64,000 nt of DNA from Cellulophaga baltica (GCF_018861125.1 NZ_JAHKQN010000013.1:389464-453463), one strand, 5' to 3'. Numbered from the stretch's first letter, positions 53,188-62,184 are shown. Translations and numbers: made by a program. Notes: a model not told the origin generated them from the letters alone.

Positions 53188-54822
53188 TTAATCCTCATCT
53201 TCATAATTAAAGCCGTCAGCTACAACTTTATATGTTGGATCTTCTAACACATTTACATCAACAATATCATCCGCTATTTTTAGTAGGTTGATACAATCTT
53301 TACTCAAATGTTTTAAGTGCAATTTTTTACCTGCTTTTTGATATCTTTCAGAGAGTTTATTAATAGCTTCAATACCAGACATATCAGCAATACGGCTGTC
53401 TTTAAAATCAATTACTACTTCCTCAGGATCTGTTGCAACTTCAAATTTTTCACTAAAACCTGTTGTAGATCCAAAAAATAATGGGCCAAATATTTCATAC
53501 GTTTTCACGCCATTAGCATCAACGCTTTTACGTGCACGAATACGTTTTGCGTTTTCCCAAGAGAATGCAAGAGCTGATATAATTACGCCAATAAATACCG
53601 CAATTGCTAAATCGAAAAATACTGTAATTGCAGATACTGCGATTAAAACAAAAGCATCTGATCTTGGTATTTTTTTTAATATTCTGAAACTTGACCAAGC
53701 AAATGTTTCAATAACCATCATAAACATTACACCTATTAATGCCGCAATAGGTACTTGTTCAATATATGTATCAGCAAATAAGATAAAAGTTAATAAAGTT
53801 AATGCCATTACCACACCTGATAATCTGCCTCTACCTTTTGCATTAATATTAATAACTGTTTGCCCAATCATACCACAACCACCAGTACCGCCAAGTAAAC
53901 CACTTGCAATATTACCCATACCTTGAGCAACACATTCTCTATTTCCTTGACCTCTAGTATCCGTTAATTCATCAACCAAATTCATCGTCATTAAACTTTC
54001 AATTAGACCAACACTAGCTGCTAAAAATGCATAAGGAAGTATAAATGTAAAAGTCTCTAAATTAAAAGGTAAAAATTGCCACAGTTCTTGATTGGGTGTT
54101 GGAAATTCACCTTTTAAACCATCACCACCACCCTCTCTAATGTATGAACCAACTGTTGTTACGTCAATATCAAATAAAATAACGCCAAATGTTGTAATTA
54201 AGATTGCTGTTAGAGCTGCAGGAACTTTAGTTGTCAACTTAGGCAAAAAGTAAATAATTGCCATAGTAAATAATACTAAACCAATCATTATAAATAATTC
54301 AGAACCTTGCATAAATACACTTAAGTATTTATCTACAGAATTTGGATCAGGATTAGGTATTTTATGACTAAACATCTTTACTTGAGCGATAAAAATTACA
54401 ATTGCTAAACCGTTAACAAACCCCATCATTACAGAGTGTGGAATCAAACGAACAAAACGACCTAATTTTAGAACTCCAGCAAATATTTGAATTATTCCCA
54501 TTAAAATTACAGCACCTAATAAATAATAGTAACCCATATTATCAACCGGAATATCCATTTCTAGTCCTTTAATATGGCCTTCTCTAATAAGGTTTACAAA
54601 AATTACTGCAACGGCACCTGCTGCTCCAGATATTAAACCTGGCCTACCACCAAAAATAGCAGTAATTAAACCAATTATAAATGCTCCAGATAGCGCTACT
54701 AATGGATCGATATTTGCTACAAAAGCAAATGCTACCACTTCAGGAATCATTGCTAATGAAACTGTTACACCTGCAAAAAAATCGTTTTTAGGGTTTGAGG
54801 TAAAGTTTTTAAAAAAGCTCAT
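53188..54822 (-). CDS. SulP family anion transporter with STAS domain
   Basis: A 544-residue inner-membrane protein. About 10-14 transmembrane segments fill residues 10-430, starting with 'DFFAGVTVSLAMIPEVVAFAF' of the SulP family, and a cytoplasmic STAS domain follows (about 440-535; 'VIDFKDSRIADMSGIEAINKL'). SulP proteins carry sulfate, bicarbonate or other anions; no neighbouring carbonic anhydrase or sulfur gene tells which. It has a clear upstream -7 motif, and the candidate small RNA B ends about 130 bases upstream on the same strand, so that element might instead be a leader of this gene. Confidence 0.95.
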   Translation of the reverse strand: MSFFKNFTSNPKNDFFAGVTVSLAMIPEVVAFAFVANIDPLVALSGAFIIGLITAIFGGRPGLISGAAGAVAVIFVNLIREGHIKGLEMDIPVDNMGYYYLLGAVILMGIIQIFAGVLKLGRFVRLIPHSVMMGFVNGLAIVIFIAQVKMFSHKIPNPDPNSVDKYLSVFMQGSELFIMIGLVLFTMAIIYFLPKLTTKVPAALTAILITTFGVILFDIDVTTVGSYIREGGGDGLKGEFPTPNQELWQFLPFNLETFTFILPYAFLAASVGLIESLMTMNLVDELTDTRGQGNRECVAQGMGNIASGLLGGTGGCGMIGQTVININAKGRGRLSGVVMALTLLTFILFADTYIEQVPIAALIGVMFMMVIETFAWSSFRILKKIPRSDAFVLIAVSAITVFFDLAIAVFIGVIISALAFSWENAKRIRARKSVDANGVKTYEIFGPLFFGSTTGFSEKFEVATDPEEVVIDFKDSRIADMSGIEAINKLSERYQKAGKKLHLKHLSKDCINLLKIADDIVDVNVLEDPTYKVVADGFNYEDED

Positions 54823-54846
54823 TATTTATATTCATTTTTCAAGTTG

Positions 54847-54854
54847 CAAAAGTA
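54847..54854 (-). promoter_or_regulatory. Putative -7 element of the SulP gene
   Basis: TACTTTTG on the minus strand (TAnnTTTG), 25 bases before the ATG. A GTTAA lies 19 bases further up, in the -33 region. Confidence 0.45.
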
Positions 54855-54957
54855 CCATTTTTCATTCGTACTGTTAACATGAACCTAAATTATAACGTAA
54901 TTAATAGTTTAGCCCTAAAATTTTACCAATCTCTTAAAAAATATATACTTATTTTTT

Positions 54958-55100
54958 ATAAAAAAACCGCTGTAAGCACTAATACTTACAGCGGTCTCAA
55001 CAACCAACCTAAAAAACTTTTCTCTAATTATTCATTTACTAACTTATCACTCAATATATTTAAGACCAAAACTTAAAAGTTTATATATCTTAAATACACT
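54958..55100 (-). ncRNA. Candidate small RNA B (sigma-54 promoter, hairpin, GGTTGGTT, terminator)
   Basis: In a 427-base gap without a gene, the minus strand carries a near-perfect -24/-12 (sigma-54) promoter (55110-55126), then a hairpin at the predicted start (9-bp outer stem 55057-55065 with 55088-55096, inner 6-bp stem 55069-55074 with 55077-55082). A mostly unpaired A+T-rich stretch follows, then GGTTGGTT (55002-55009) and a perfect 11-bp terminator (54966-54976 with 54985-54995) with seven T. Length is about 142 bases. Its order matches element A at 28634-28740, but it has no sequence similarity beyond AAAGTTT, GGTTGGTT and a terminator. An alternative is an attenuated leader of the SulP gene. 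The rest of the gap holds only the sulP and gpsA promoter motifs. Confidence 0.65.
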
Positions 55101-55109
55101 TTTTATAAT

Positions 55110-55126
55110 AGCAATTCTTATGCCAA
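55110..55126 (-). promoter_or_regulatory. Near-consensus sigma-54 promoter (-24/-12)
   Basis: The minus strand reads TTGGCATAAGAATTGCT. Against TTGGCACG-N4-TTGC it keeps the -24 GG and -12 GC with exact spacing, and differs only at two positions after GGCA. It is the only good -24/-12 site I found in the window, and it is placed correctly for candidate RNA B. Confidence 0.6.
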
Positions 55127-55174
55127 AAACTTATGACTCTGAATACTAGGGTTTTATAATGTATCAATTTTAAG

Positions 55175-55182
55175 TAATTTTG
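55175..55182 (+). promoter_or_regulatory. Putative -7 element of gpsA
   Basis: TAATTTTG on the plus strand (TAnnTTTG), 67 bases before the gpsA ATG; a T run stands in the -33 region. Confidence 0.4.
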
Positions 55183-55249
55183 TAAACTAATAAAGTTTTT
55201 GGTAAACAAAAAAAGAAATGATTACCTTTCTTTTTTTTGAAAACAAACT

Positions 55250-56251
55250 ATGAACAGAGATTTAAAATTTGCAGTTTTAGGAGGCGGAAGTTGGGCAACA
55301 GCAATCGTAAAAATGTTGACTGAAAATGTTGATACCGTACACTGGTTTATGCGAAATTCTGATGCAATTGAACACATTAGAACTCAAGGTCATAACCCCA
55401 ATTATTTGAGTTCTGTAGAGTTTAATACAGAGCAATTAATTTTAACGGATGATATAAATACCGCAGTTACTAATGCCGATTTATTAATTTTTGTTATTCC
55501 ATCTGCATTTTTAGAAACTGAACTTTCTAAACTTACTGTTTCACTTGAAAACAAATGTTTATTTTCTGCTATAAAAGGTATTGTACCAGAAACCGGATTA
55601 ATTGTTGGTGAACATTTTCATGAGAAATATGATATTCCGTTTAAAAAAATTGGTGTAATTACTGGGCCTTGCCATGCTGAAGAGGTTGCACTTGAACGTT
55701 TATCTTATTTAACCATTGCTTGTGGTGACACTCATAAAGCTGAAATAATGGCTGAGCATTTAAGTAGTGAGTACATTAAAACTAAAACTTCTGACGATAT
55801 TATTGGTACTGAATATGCAGCTATGCTTAAAAATATTTATGCAATTGCTGCTGGTATTGCTCATGGTCTAGGGTATGGAGATAACTTTCAAAGTGTATTA
55901 ATGAGTAACGCGATTAGAGAAATGAAGCGTTACATTAAAAAAATACATAACATGAAACGTAATATTAATAACTCTGCATATTTAGGTGATTTATTAGTAA
56001 CTGGTTATTCTACTTTTAGTCGTAATCGTATGTTTGGGAATATGATTGGTAAAGGCTACACAGTAAAAAGTGCGATGATGGAAATGAAAATGGTTGCAGA
56101 AGGATATTATGCTACCAAAAGTGCACATAAGCTAAACAATGGTCGAAAAAACAAATCTAAAACACCAATATTAAACGCAGTTTATGAGGTACTCTACAAT
56201 GATAAAAACCCAAAAAGAGTTTTTAAAGATTTGACGGATAAGTTAGATTAA
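55250..56251 (+). CDS. gpsA: Glycerol-3-phosphate dehydrogenase (NAD(P)+), GpsA
   Basis: Reduces dihydroxyacetone phosphate to sn-glycerol 3-phosphate, the backbone for membrane lipids. The 333-residue protein has the Rossmann motif VLGGGSWATAIVKML (8-22), a middle FAIKG-like stretch (SAIKGIVPETG), the catalytic lysine in AMLKNIYAIAAGIAHGLGYGDN, and the C-terminal conserved SNAIREMKRY / DLLVTGYSTFSRNR stretches. It is cytoplasmic. Its last 4 bases overlap the end of convergent glpD, which catalyses the reverse direction with a quinone. Confidence 0.97.
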   Translation: MNRDLKFAVLGGGSWATAIVKMLTENVDTVHWFMRNSDAIEHIRTQGHNPNYLSSVEFNTEQLILTDDINTAVTNADLLIFVIPSAFLETELSKLTVSLENKCLFSAIKGIVPETGLIVGEHFHEKYDIPFKKIGVITGPCHAEEVALERLSYLTIACGDTHKAEIMAEHLSSEYIKTKTSDDIIGTEYAAMLKNIYAIAAGIAHGLGYGDNFQSVLMSNAIREMKRYIKKIHNMKRNINNSAYLGDLLVTGYSTFSRNRMFGNMIGKGYTVKSAMMEMKMVAEGYYATKSAHKLNNGRKNKSKTPILNAVYEVLYNDKNPKRVFKDLTDKLD

Positions 56252-57915
56252 TCACGATTTAATGAAAAATTAGAATGTTCATCTATCTCATGTTCTAATT
56301 CTTGTCGATAGTCTTCTATTTTATTATCTGAGAGTTTAAAAACTTTTTTAAATTCTTCTAGAATAGGATCCATTAAATAACGAATGCTTTCAATATCAAA
56401 ATACAAACGTCCAGTTCTTCTAATAAAGAAATCCATCGGATTTTGTATCATTTCATAATGAATACAGAATAAAAGTTCTGCTTTTGCTAGTCTAACTTTT
56501 ATGTCTTTATCATTTATTAAAGCATATGTTTCTAAAACAACTTCAGTTTGTTTAGCATAATTTGTTACTAAAAACCAAGCATCATGAGCTTTAAAACCAT
56601 CTGCTTGTATTCGGCTTGTAATTTCTAAAATGTACTCTTTTACTTCTTTTGCATTTTTAAAAGCATTCTTACACAACGGAATTTCATCTGTATGGCAAGA
56701 TTTTAATTCTTTAGTTGAATCTGCCTCTTCGACTAATTTCACAACTCTATCAACCACACGCTCTGCCATTTTACGGTAACCTGTGAGTTTGCCACCTGCA
56801 ATGCTAATCAACCCTGTATCAGAAGTGAAAATCTCATCTTTTCGTGATAACTCGGAAGCAGATTTTCCTTCTTCATGAATCAAAGGTCTTAAACCAGCCC
56901 ATGAAGAAACTATATCATCTAAACTCAATTCTATAGTCGGGAACATATTATTTACTGCTGAAATTAAATACATCGCATCAGCTAAATCTGTTTTAACCTT
57001 GTCTTTATTTTCAGTATAATGCGTATCAGTAGTACCCACATACGTAGTATTTCCACGAGGAATAGCAAACATCATTCTACCATCAGGGATATCAAAATAA
57101 ACAGACTGTTGTACTGGTAATTTTTCATACGGAAAAACCAAATGCACCCCTTTTGTTAGGTATAAATGTTTGCCTTTATTAGAGTTATTTACTGCTCTTA
57201 AATCATCAACCCAAGGGCCTGTGGCGCTTACCACATATTTTGATTTTATTTTGAACTCACTACCTGAAACTGCATCTTTTACGACAACACCTGTAATTTT
57301 TTTATCTGTATAAATAAATTCTTCTACTGATGCGTAATTTAAAGCTGTAGTATCGTAATTTAAACTCGTTTTGATATTTTCTATAGTCAAACGAGCATCA
57401 TCAGTTCTATATTCGGCGTAATAACCTGCACCGTTCAAGTTTTTTGTAGGAAGTAATGGTTCTAATATAAGTGCATCTTCTTTCTCTAACATTTGGCGTT
57501 TATCTTCATCAGTAACTTGTGCCAAAATATCATACACTTTTAGCCCAATTGAAGTTAACCATTTTCCATACGAACCATTTTCCATTAAAGGCAACAACAT
57601 TTTTTCTGGCAATACCAAGTGTGGTGCTAATTTGTGAACAATTGCACGTTCTGAACCCACTTCTTTCACCAACCAAAAATCAAATTGTTTTAGGTATCTG
57701 AGTCCGCCATGAATAAGTTTTGTTGATTTACTACTGGTACCTGAAGCAAAATCATTTTTTTCTATTAAAGCTACTTTTAAACCACGAGAAGAAGCATCTA
57801 AAGCTATACCAGCACCTGTGATTCCGCCACCAATTACGACCAAATCGAAAGTGTCTTTACACAAATTTAAGATGGTTTTATTCCTATTTAAATTTGAAAA
57901 CTCTTTTAAACTCAT
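56248..57915 (-). CDS. glpD: Glycerol-3-phosphate dehydrogenase/oxidase, FAD-dependent GlpD
   Basis: Oxidises glycerol 3-phosphate to dihydroxyacetone phosphate at the inner membrane, passing electrons to quinones (or oxygen). The 555 residues contain the FAD Rossmann motif DLVVIGGGITGAGIALDAS (about 25-43), the second family motif 'STKLIHGGLRYLKQFD', the middle 'SATGPWVDDL', and a C-terminal GlpD-type helical cap. It overlaps gpsA tail to tail by 4 bases. Its promoter is one of the best in the window. Confidence 0.97.
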   Translation of the reverse strand: MSLKEFSNLNRNKTILNLCKDTFDLVVIGGGITGAGIALDASSRGLKVALIEKNDFASGTSSKSTKLIHGGLRYLKQFDFWLVKEVGSERAIVHKLAPHLVLPEKMLLPLMENGSYGKWLTSIGLKVYDILAQVTDEDKRQMLEKEDALILEPLLPTKNLNGAGYYAEYRTDDARLTIENIKTSLNYDTTALNYASVEEFIYTDKKITGVVVKDAVSGSEFKIKSKYVVSATGPWVDDLRAVNNSNKGKHLYLTKGVHLVFPYEKLPVQQSVYFDIPDGRMMFAIPRGNTTYVGTTDTHYTENKDKVKTDLADAMYLISAVNNMFPTIELSLDDIVSSWAGLRPLIHEEGKSASELSRKDEIFTSDTGLISIAGGKLTGYRKMAERVVDRVVKLVEEADSTKELKSCHTDEIPLCKNAFKNAKEVKEYILEITSRIQADGFKAHDAWFLVTNYAKQTEVVLETYALINDKDIKVRLAKAELLFCIHYEMIQNPMDFFIRRTGRLYFDIESIRYLMDPILEEFKKVFKLSDNKIEDYRQELEHEIDEHSNFSLNRD

Positions 57916-57941
57916 AATTGATTTTTTATAGTCTGGTTACT

Positions 57942-57969
57942 CAAAGATAAGTTTTTTGCAAAGTTGCAA
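57942..57969 (-). promoter_or_regulatory. Promoter of glpD
   Basis: The minus strand has TTG (57967-57969), 17 bases, then TATCTTTG (57942-57949), which fits the flavobacterial TTG-N17-TAnnTTTG consensus. The ATG follows 26 bases later. Confidence 0.65.
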
Positions 57970-57971
57970 TA

Positions 57972-60326
57972 TTAATCTATTGTTATAATTACGCTTGTTT
58001 CATTACCAAATGCATCAATTGCTAAAATTTTGTGTACGCCTTCACTAGGTATTATTCCTATTTCATGAAAATTCTCAGTTTCTTTAATAAAAACCTCATC
58101 TAAATACCAAAAAACTTTAGTCTCTGGTTTTGCATGAGCTAGTTTTACAACAACTTCATTAGTTTTCCCCTCAAAGTTTTTAGCCAACACTATTTTACTT
58201 CCATTTTTTGGATAAATAATTTCCATTGGAGATGTATTGGTACGCACACAATCACCCCTAAAAGGTGGTAAAACTCTGTACGTAGGGTGTGACTTTTTAT
58301 AATAGTATTCTATGATGGGTGGTAACACAAACCACGACTGTGTAATTGCTTGTGACAAATCTTCACATGAAGAATTTACTCTAAATTGCTTATCACTATC
58401 TAACTGTATCACTTGATGATATTTACAAACCTCAACATGATTCTGTTTATTAGGAATACTAATTGTTTTTTTGGGGCAATTTACAGATGCTAGATAGCCA
58501 CTTTTTACACATACCTCTACATTTGTGAATTCATCTAAAGGCTTTAAAAACCAATCTGTTTTTGGCAATATATCAAACACATCAAATAAAATTGGCGCAG
58601 CACTAGTAACCCCTGTTGTGTTTGGCCTTCCTTCACCATCAGCATTACCAACCCAAACACCCACAACATAATCGCTAGTTACACCTATTGCCCAAGCATC
58701 TTTATTACCAAAACTAGTTCCTGTTTTCCATGCTATCTCTTTACTTGAATCGTAAAACTCCCACGATTCACTACCTTGTGGTCTATTCACCTCCTTCATC
58801 GCATCAAAAGTCAAATAAATACTTCCTGCATCAAAAAGTGTTTTTTCTGTTGATTTTTCACCAAAGTCTATAGTAGAATTTTGCCTCCAAATTGGTTCGA
58901 CAAATTCGTTCTTAAAATATTCGCTTGATGAACTGTTAAAATGATTTACCGTTGAAGCTAAGTTTGCATACGACTTACATAAATCCCATAAATTACTCTC
59001 TGCACCACCCAATATTAAAGTTAAGCCATAATGATCAGCTGACTTGTTCAACCCTTTGAGATTAAAACTTTTTAACTGATCTCTAAATTTATGCAAACCA
59101 TACGACTGTAAAAGTCGAACTGCAGGAATGTTTAATGAGCGTGCCAATGCTTTTTTTGCTTCAATAGCACCGCTGTAAGTTTCGTTAAAATTTTCAGGAC
59201 TATACCCAGCTATTTGGGTAGGAATATCTGGTACTAGCATATCTGGTAACAATTCACCAGCATCTAACATAGCAGTATATAATAAAGGTTTTAAAACACT
59301 ACCTGTACTTCTATTGGCTTGCACCATATTTACATCTTTTTCATGTAAATTATCGGTTGAGGTATTGCCAACATATGCTAAAACCCCTCTAGTTTTAACA
59401 TCTAAAACTAAAACCGAAGCATTAAAAACTAAATTTTGTTTAAGTAAACGGTAGTGTTTAGCTACAATTGCATTTGCATTTTCTTGTAAATTTTTATCTA
59501 AAGTACTTTGTATGCGTTCCCCTTTATATGTTTTTGAAATGTGTTGTACAAAATGTGGCGCGCTATTAGGCAAAGCATAGGGTTTTTGAGGCAATTGTTC
59601 AAGGAGCGCTAAATCATATGTTGTTCTATCTATGATTTTTTTATCAAATAACTTTTTGAGTAACCTATTTCTCTTTGCTAATAATTTAGATTGATTTTTA
59701 CCCGGATAAATCAAACTTGGTGCATTTGGTAATACTGCCAAAGTAGCTGTTTCTGCCCAAGAAAGTTGGTGTGGTAATAAACCAAAATATCGCCATGACG
59801 CTACTTCTAAGCCAACCACATTGCCACCAAAAGGTGCATGACTTGCATACAATTTAAGTATCTCTTTTTTTGAATATCTAAGTTCTAATCTAGTTGCCAG
59901 AATAAGCTCTTTAAACTTTTCAAAATATGACCTTGCTTGATTATCTCTTGACAATCTAATTACTTGTTGCGTAATTGTACTTCCGCCACGAACTGTATGC
60001 CCGGCTCTAATGTTTGTTAAAATAGCTTTACCCATTGAAACAGGATTAAAACCTACATGCTTATAAAAATAAGCATCTTCGAAATTTAATAAACAGGTTT
60101 CAAATTTGTGAGGAACGCTATCAACTACTGGAAATCGCCATTGACCATCATCAGCAATTTTAGCACCTAGTAATATTCCTGATTTACTCTCTACAACTGT
60201 TGCCGTTGGTGCTTTAAAAAGTATTTTAGGAAGACAGAAATAATAGGCAATTAAAAGTACTGTTAGGAATAACAGTTTTTTAGGGTGTTTTTTTATAAAA
60301 CGAATGGATTTACTTTTCAAACTCAT
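57972..60326 (-). CDS. pbpC: Penicillin-binding protein 1C
   Basis: A 784-residue bifunctional cell-wall synthase of class A. One N-terminal transmembrane helix (about 18-36) precedes the glycosyltransferase domain with the catalytic Glu E83 (LNFEDAYFYKH) and GGSTITQQ. The transpeptidase domain follows with the serine motif STGSVLKPLL (about 335-344) and KTGTSFGNKDAW, and a C-terminal BiPBP_C beta-sandwich ends the protein. In many bacteria pbpC is found beside an alpha-2-macroglobulin gene, thought to guard against proteases; here that gene lies about 1.9 kb upstream on the same strand, at the window edge, with four small genes between. It overlaps the monooxygenase gene by 17 bases. Confidence 0.96.
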   Translation of the reverse strand: MSLKSKSIRFIKKHPKKLLFLTVLLIAYYFCLPKILFKAPTATVVESKSGILLGAKIADDGQWRFPVVDSVPHKFETCLLNFEDAYFYKHVGFNPVSMGKAILTNIRAGHTVRGGSTITQQVIRLSRDNQARSYFEKFKELILATRLELRYSKKEILKLYASHAPFGGNVVGLEVASWRYFGLLPHQLSWAETATLAVLPNAPSLIYPGKNQSKLLAKRNRLLKKLFDKKIIDRTTYDLALLEQLPQKPYALPNSAPHFVQHISKTYKGERIQSTLDKNLQENANAIVAKHYRLLKQNLVFNASVLVLDVKTRGVLAYVGNTSTDNLHEKDVNMVQANRSTGSVLKPLLYTAMLDAGELLPDMLVPDIPTQIAGYSPENFNETYSGAIEAKKALARSLNIPAVRLLQSYGLHKFRDQLKSFNLKGLNKSADHYGLTLILGGAESNLWDLCKSYANLASTVNHFNSSSSEYFKNEFVEPIWRQNSTIDFGEKSTEKTLFDAGSIYLTFDAMKEVNRPQGSESWEFYDSSKEIAWKTGTSFGNKDAWAIGVTSDYVVGVWVGNADGEGRPNTTGVTSAAPILFDVFDILPKTDWFLKPLDEFTNVEVCVKSGYLASVNCPKKTISIPNKQNHVEVCKYHQVIQLDSDKQFRVNSSCEDLSQAITQSWFVLPPIIEYYYKKSHPTYRVLPPFRGDCVRTNTSPMEIIYPKNGSKIVLAKNFEGKTNEVVVKLAHAKPETKVFWYLDEVFIKETENFHEIGIIPSEGVHKILAIDAFGNETSVIITID

Positions 60327-60618
60327 ACGCTCTTTCTACTAAGCAAATACGAACTCTGTAAGAAGAATACCAATCTTTTCTCCCTTTTTGTTGCGCAAAA
60401 ACATGATAAGCTTGTTGTTTCCAATTTGCAATGGCTTCTAAATTTTTCCAGTAACTAACCGTAATACCTATCTCTTCACGCGCACTTTCAACACCCAAAA
60501 ACCCTTCTTGCTCTCTTGCTAAATCTTCCATTTTTTGCCCCATAAAACCATAACCATTATCTTCATCTGTTCTAGTAGAAGTAAAAATTACAGCATAATA
60601 TGGTGGGTTTAGTATCAT
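60310..60618 (-). CDS. Antibiotic biosynthesis monooxygenase (ABM) domain protein
   Basis: A 102-residue single ABM-type ferredoxin-like domain. The core 'GYGFMGQKMEDLAREQEGFLGVESAREEIGITVSYW' followed by 'ANWKQQAYHVFAQQKGR' is typical of this family of cofactor-poor oxygenases and haem-degrading proteins such as IsdG. The substrate is not evident, and most such small proteins are of unknown role. It overlaps pbpC by 17 bases and follows the hypothetical gene by 10 bases, making a small operon. Confidence 0.9.
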   Translation of the reverse strand: MILNPPYYAVIFTSTRTDEDNGYGFMGQKMEDLAREQEGFLGVESAREEIGITVSYWKNLEAIANWKQQAYHVFAQQKGRKDWYSSYRVRICLVERAYEFEK

Positions 60619-60628
60619 TAGTAAATTT

Positions 60629-60985
60629 TTAACTTATATATTCATTATCAACAAAATAAGTAACAATAGCCTCTTTCATTAAAACAGATTGTTCACCAGC
60701 CTTTAATGATGGCAACTCTTCTTTTATAGTGTAATGTGGCCAACCATCTTCATCAAAATAGTCAAAAGCATAAAATCCGTAAGGCTCCAATAACCTGCAA
60801 ATTGCAATATGCATTAAATCTAGCTTTTCATTCTTTTTATAACTTCTATGGTATTTACCCAATTCTTGAACTCCAACTAAATAAATTATAGCGTCTAACT
60901 CTAAGGTATCTCCATCTGCAAACTGAGCTGATAATTTTTCAACTAAAATATCCCAACGCTCTTTTAACTGTATATCTCTTGCCAT
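60629..60985 (-). CDS. Conserved-looking hypothetical protein
   Basis: A 118-residue soluble protein I do not recognise. It is mixed helix and strand with an acidic, aromatic-rich second half ('RLLEPYGFYAFDYFDEDGWPHYTIKEELP'). There are no signal peptide, membrane segments or catalytic motifs I can name. It is 10 bases upstream of the ABM gene and likely in the same transcript as pbpC. Codon usage and composition look like its neighbours, so it is probably a real gene. Confidence 0.75.
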   Translation of the reverse strand: MARDIQLKERWDILVEKLSAQFADGDTLELDAIIYLVGVQELGKYHRSYKKNEKLDLMHIAICRLLEPYGFYAFDYFDEDGWPHYTIKEELPSLKAGEQSVLMKEAIVTYFVDNEYIS

Positions 60986-61096
60986 TCGTTTTAAATTTTA
61001 TAAATACTTCTGTTTTCCATTATCATGCTATCTATTTTATAAAGAAGTATTGTTATCTGAAATTTCAAATATTTTCAAAGGTACAAATCAAAGTTC

Positions 61097-61104
61097 TATA
61101 TTTG
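61097..61104 (+). promoter_or_regulatory. Putative -7 element of the CvpA gene
   Basis: TATATTTG on the plus strand, 16 bases before the ATG at 61121, with a T run in the -33 region. Confidence 0.5.
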
Positions 61105-61120
61105 TTGTAAAGTGCGCATT

Positions 61121-61654
61121 ATGAATTTTTTAGATATTGTTTTAGGAATATTATTATTAATAGGACTTTATAAAGGTTTCAAAAATGGCCTTTTTATTGA
61201 AATTGCATCTTTAATCGCATTAATTGCAGGTATTTATGGCGCCATTCACTTTTCTTATATTACAGGAAATTACTTAGCACTACATATGGATTGGAATGAA
61301 CAAAACATGAATATAGCCTCATTTGTAGTCACTTTTATTCTTATTGTTATCGCAATACATTATTCCGGAAAACTTTTAACTAAAGTTGCCGATTTTGCAA
61401 TGCTAGGGTTTTTAAACAAAATTGCAGGAGCAATTTTTGGTGCTCTCAAAATTGCTGTTATTGTTGGTGCTATTATAATATTTTTTGATAGTGTAAATAA
61501 TACCATTTCCATTGTTGATAAAGAAACTAAAGAACAATCTAAACTTTATGAGCCAATTAAAGAAATTGGCCGTTTCATTTTCAGTAAAGTACTCGTCATA
61601 AACGAATCAATCGATTTTGAAAATAGTGTAAAATCCGACACTGAAATTTACTAA
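61121..61654 (+). CDS. CvpA family membrane protein
   Basis: A 177-residue inner-membrane protein with four hydrophobic helices (about 4-22, 24-45, 60-85, 96-125 counted from the chosen start) and a soluble C-terminal tail. The CvpA signature 'MNFLDIVLGILLLIGLYKGFKNG' opens it. I chose the ATG at 61121 over the GTG at 61112 because the former gives the usual family N terminus. CvpA proteins are linked with colicin V production, purine metabolism and bile/envelope stress in other bacteria; the mechanism is unclear. It stands alone. Confidence 0.92.
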   Translation: MNFLDIVLGILLLIGLYKGFKNGLFIEIASLIALIAGIYGAIHFSYITGNYLALHMDWNEQNMNIASFVVTFILIVIAIHYSGKLLTKVADFAMLGFLNKIAGAIFGALKIAVIVGAIIIFFDSVNNTISIVDKETKEQSKLYEPIKEIGRFIFSKVLVINESIDFENSVKSDTEIY

Positions 61655-61695
61655 ATACTTAATTTTAAAGAATTTAATCGCTTTTTATCGTAATT

Positions 61696-61728
61696 TTTGT
61701 AAAGTAGAAAATTCCTACATTAAATTTG
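61696..61728 (+). promoter_or_regulatory. Promoter of the small SpoIIAA-like hypothetical gene
   Basis: TTTG (61696-61699), 21 bases, then TAAATTTG (61721-61728) fits the flavobacterial pattern, and the ATG at 61753 follows 24 bases later. Confidence 0.55.
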
Positions 61729-61752
61729 TGTTATTATTCAATACAAATAAGA

Positions 61753-62184
61753 ATGATACGAAGCCTTAAAAATTCTCCCTATTACAAAGAAGCCTTTAAT
61801 GAGTTAGTCTACCCTTTTGGTAGCTATTATTTGTTTGATGGGTTTGTTGTTGCTGAAATTAATGAAGACGTAATTTATTCTTGGGAACACCATGGAAAAC
61901 AAATAACACAAGAAATTTCAAACTTATACGAGAATAATGGTGATGGCATTATATACATTACCAATAGAATTTACAATTATTCTGTAAAACCATCTGATTG
62001 GTTAAAATTTTATAAAAATAATTTCAATTTAAAAGGTTACGCTATTGTAAGCTATTCTGAAAAAGGTAAGAAAAATTCATTATTAGAACGCTTGTTTATG
62101 AACTCTAAAATGAAAAGATTTACCTGTATAAATAGTGCTATTGAATGGGCTGCAAGTGAAATTACTCACCAAAAATTAGCATAA
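61753..62184 (+). CDS. Small hypothetical protein, SpoIIAA/STAS-like layout
   Basis: A 143-residue cytoplasmic protein. I set the ATG at 61753 (MIRSLKNSPYYKEAF); the TTG at 61726 adds nine residues over the promoter. The layout of a strand ('YYLFDGFVVAEI'), a loop with a Trp-Glu-His-His motif and helices recalls the single-domain SpoIIAA-like / STAS proteins of Bacteroidota, but this is a weak match. No catalytic motif is seen. It shares a terminator with the convergent macroglobulin gene. Confidence 0.75.
   Translation: MIRSLKNSPYYKEAFNELVYPFGSYYLFDGFVVAEINEDVIYSWEHHGKQITQEISNLYENNGDGIIYITNRIYNYSVKPSDWLKFYKNNFNLKGYAIVSYSEKGKKNSLLERLFMNSKMKRFTCINSAIEWAASEITHQKLA

Noticed and set aside
54879-55076. 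A 65-residue plus-strand frame in the sulP-gpsA gap
   Set aside because: It lies antisense to the strong terminator and hairpin of candidate RNA B and reads through both; composition suggests chance.
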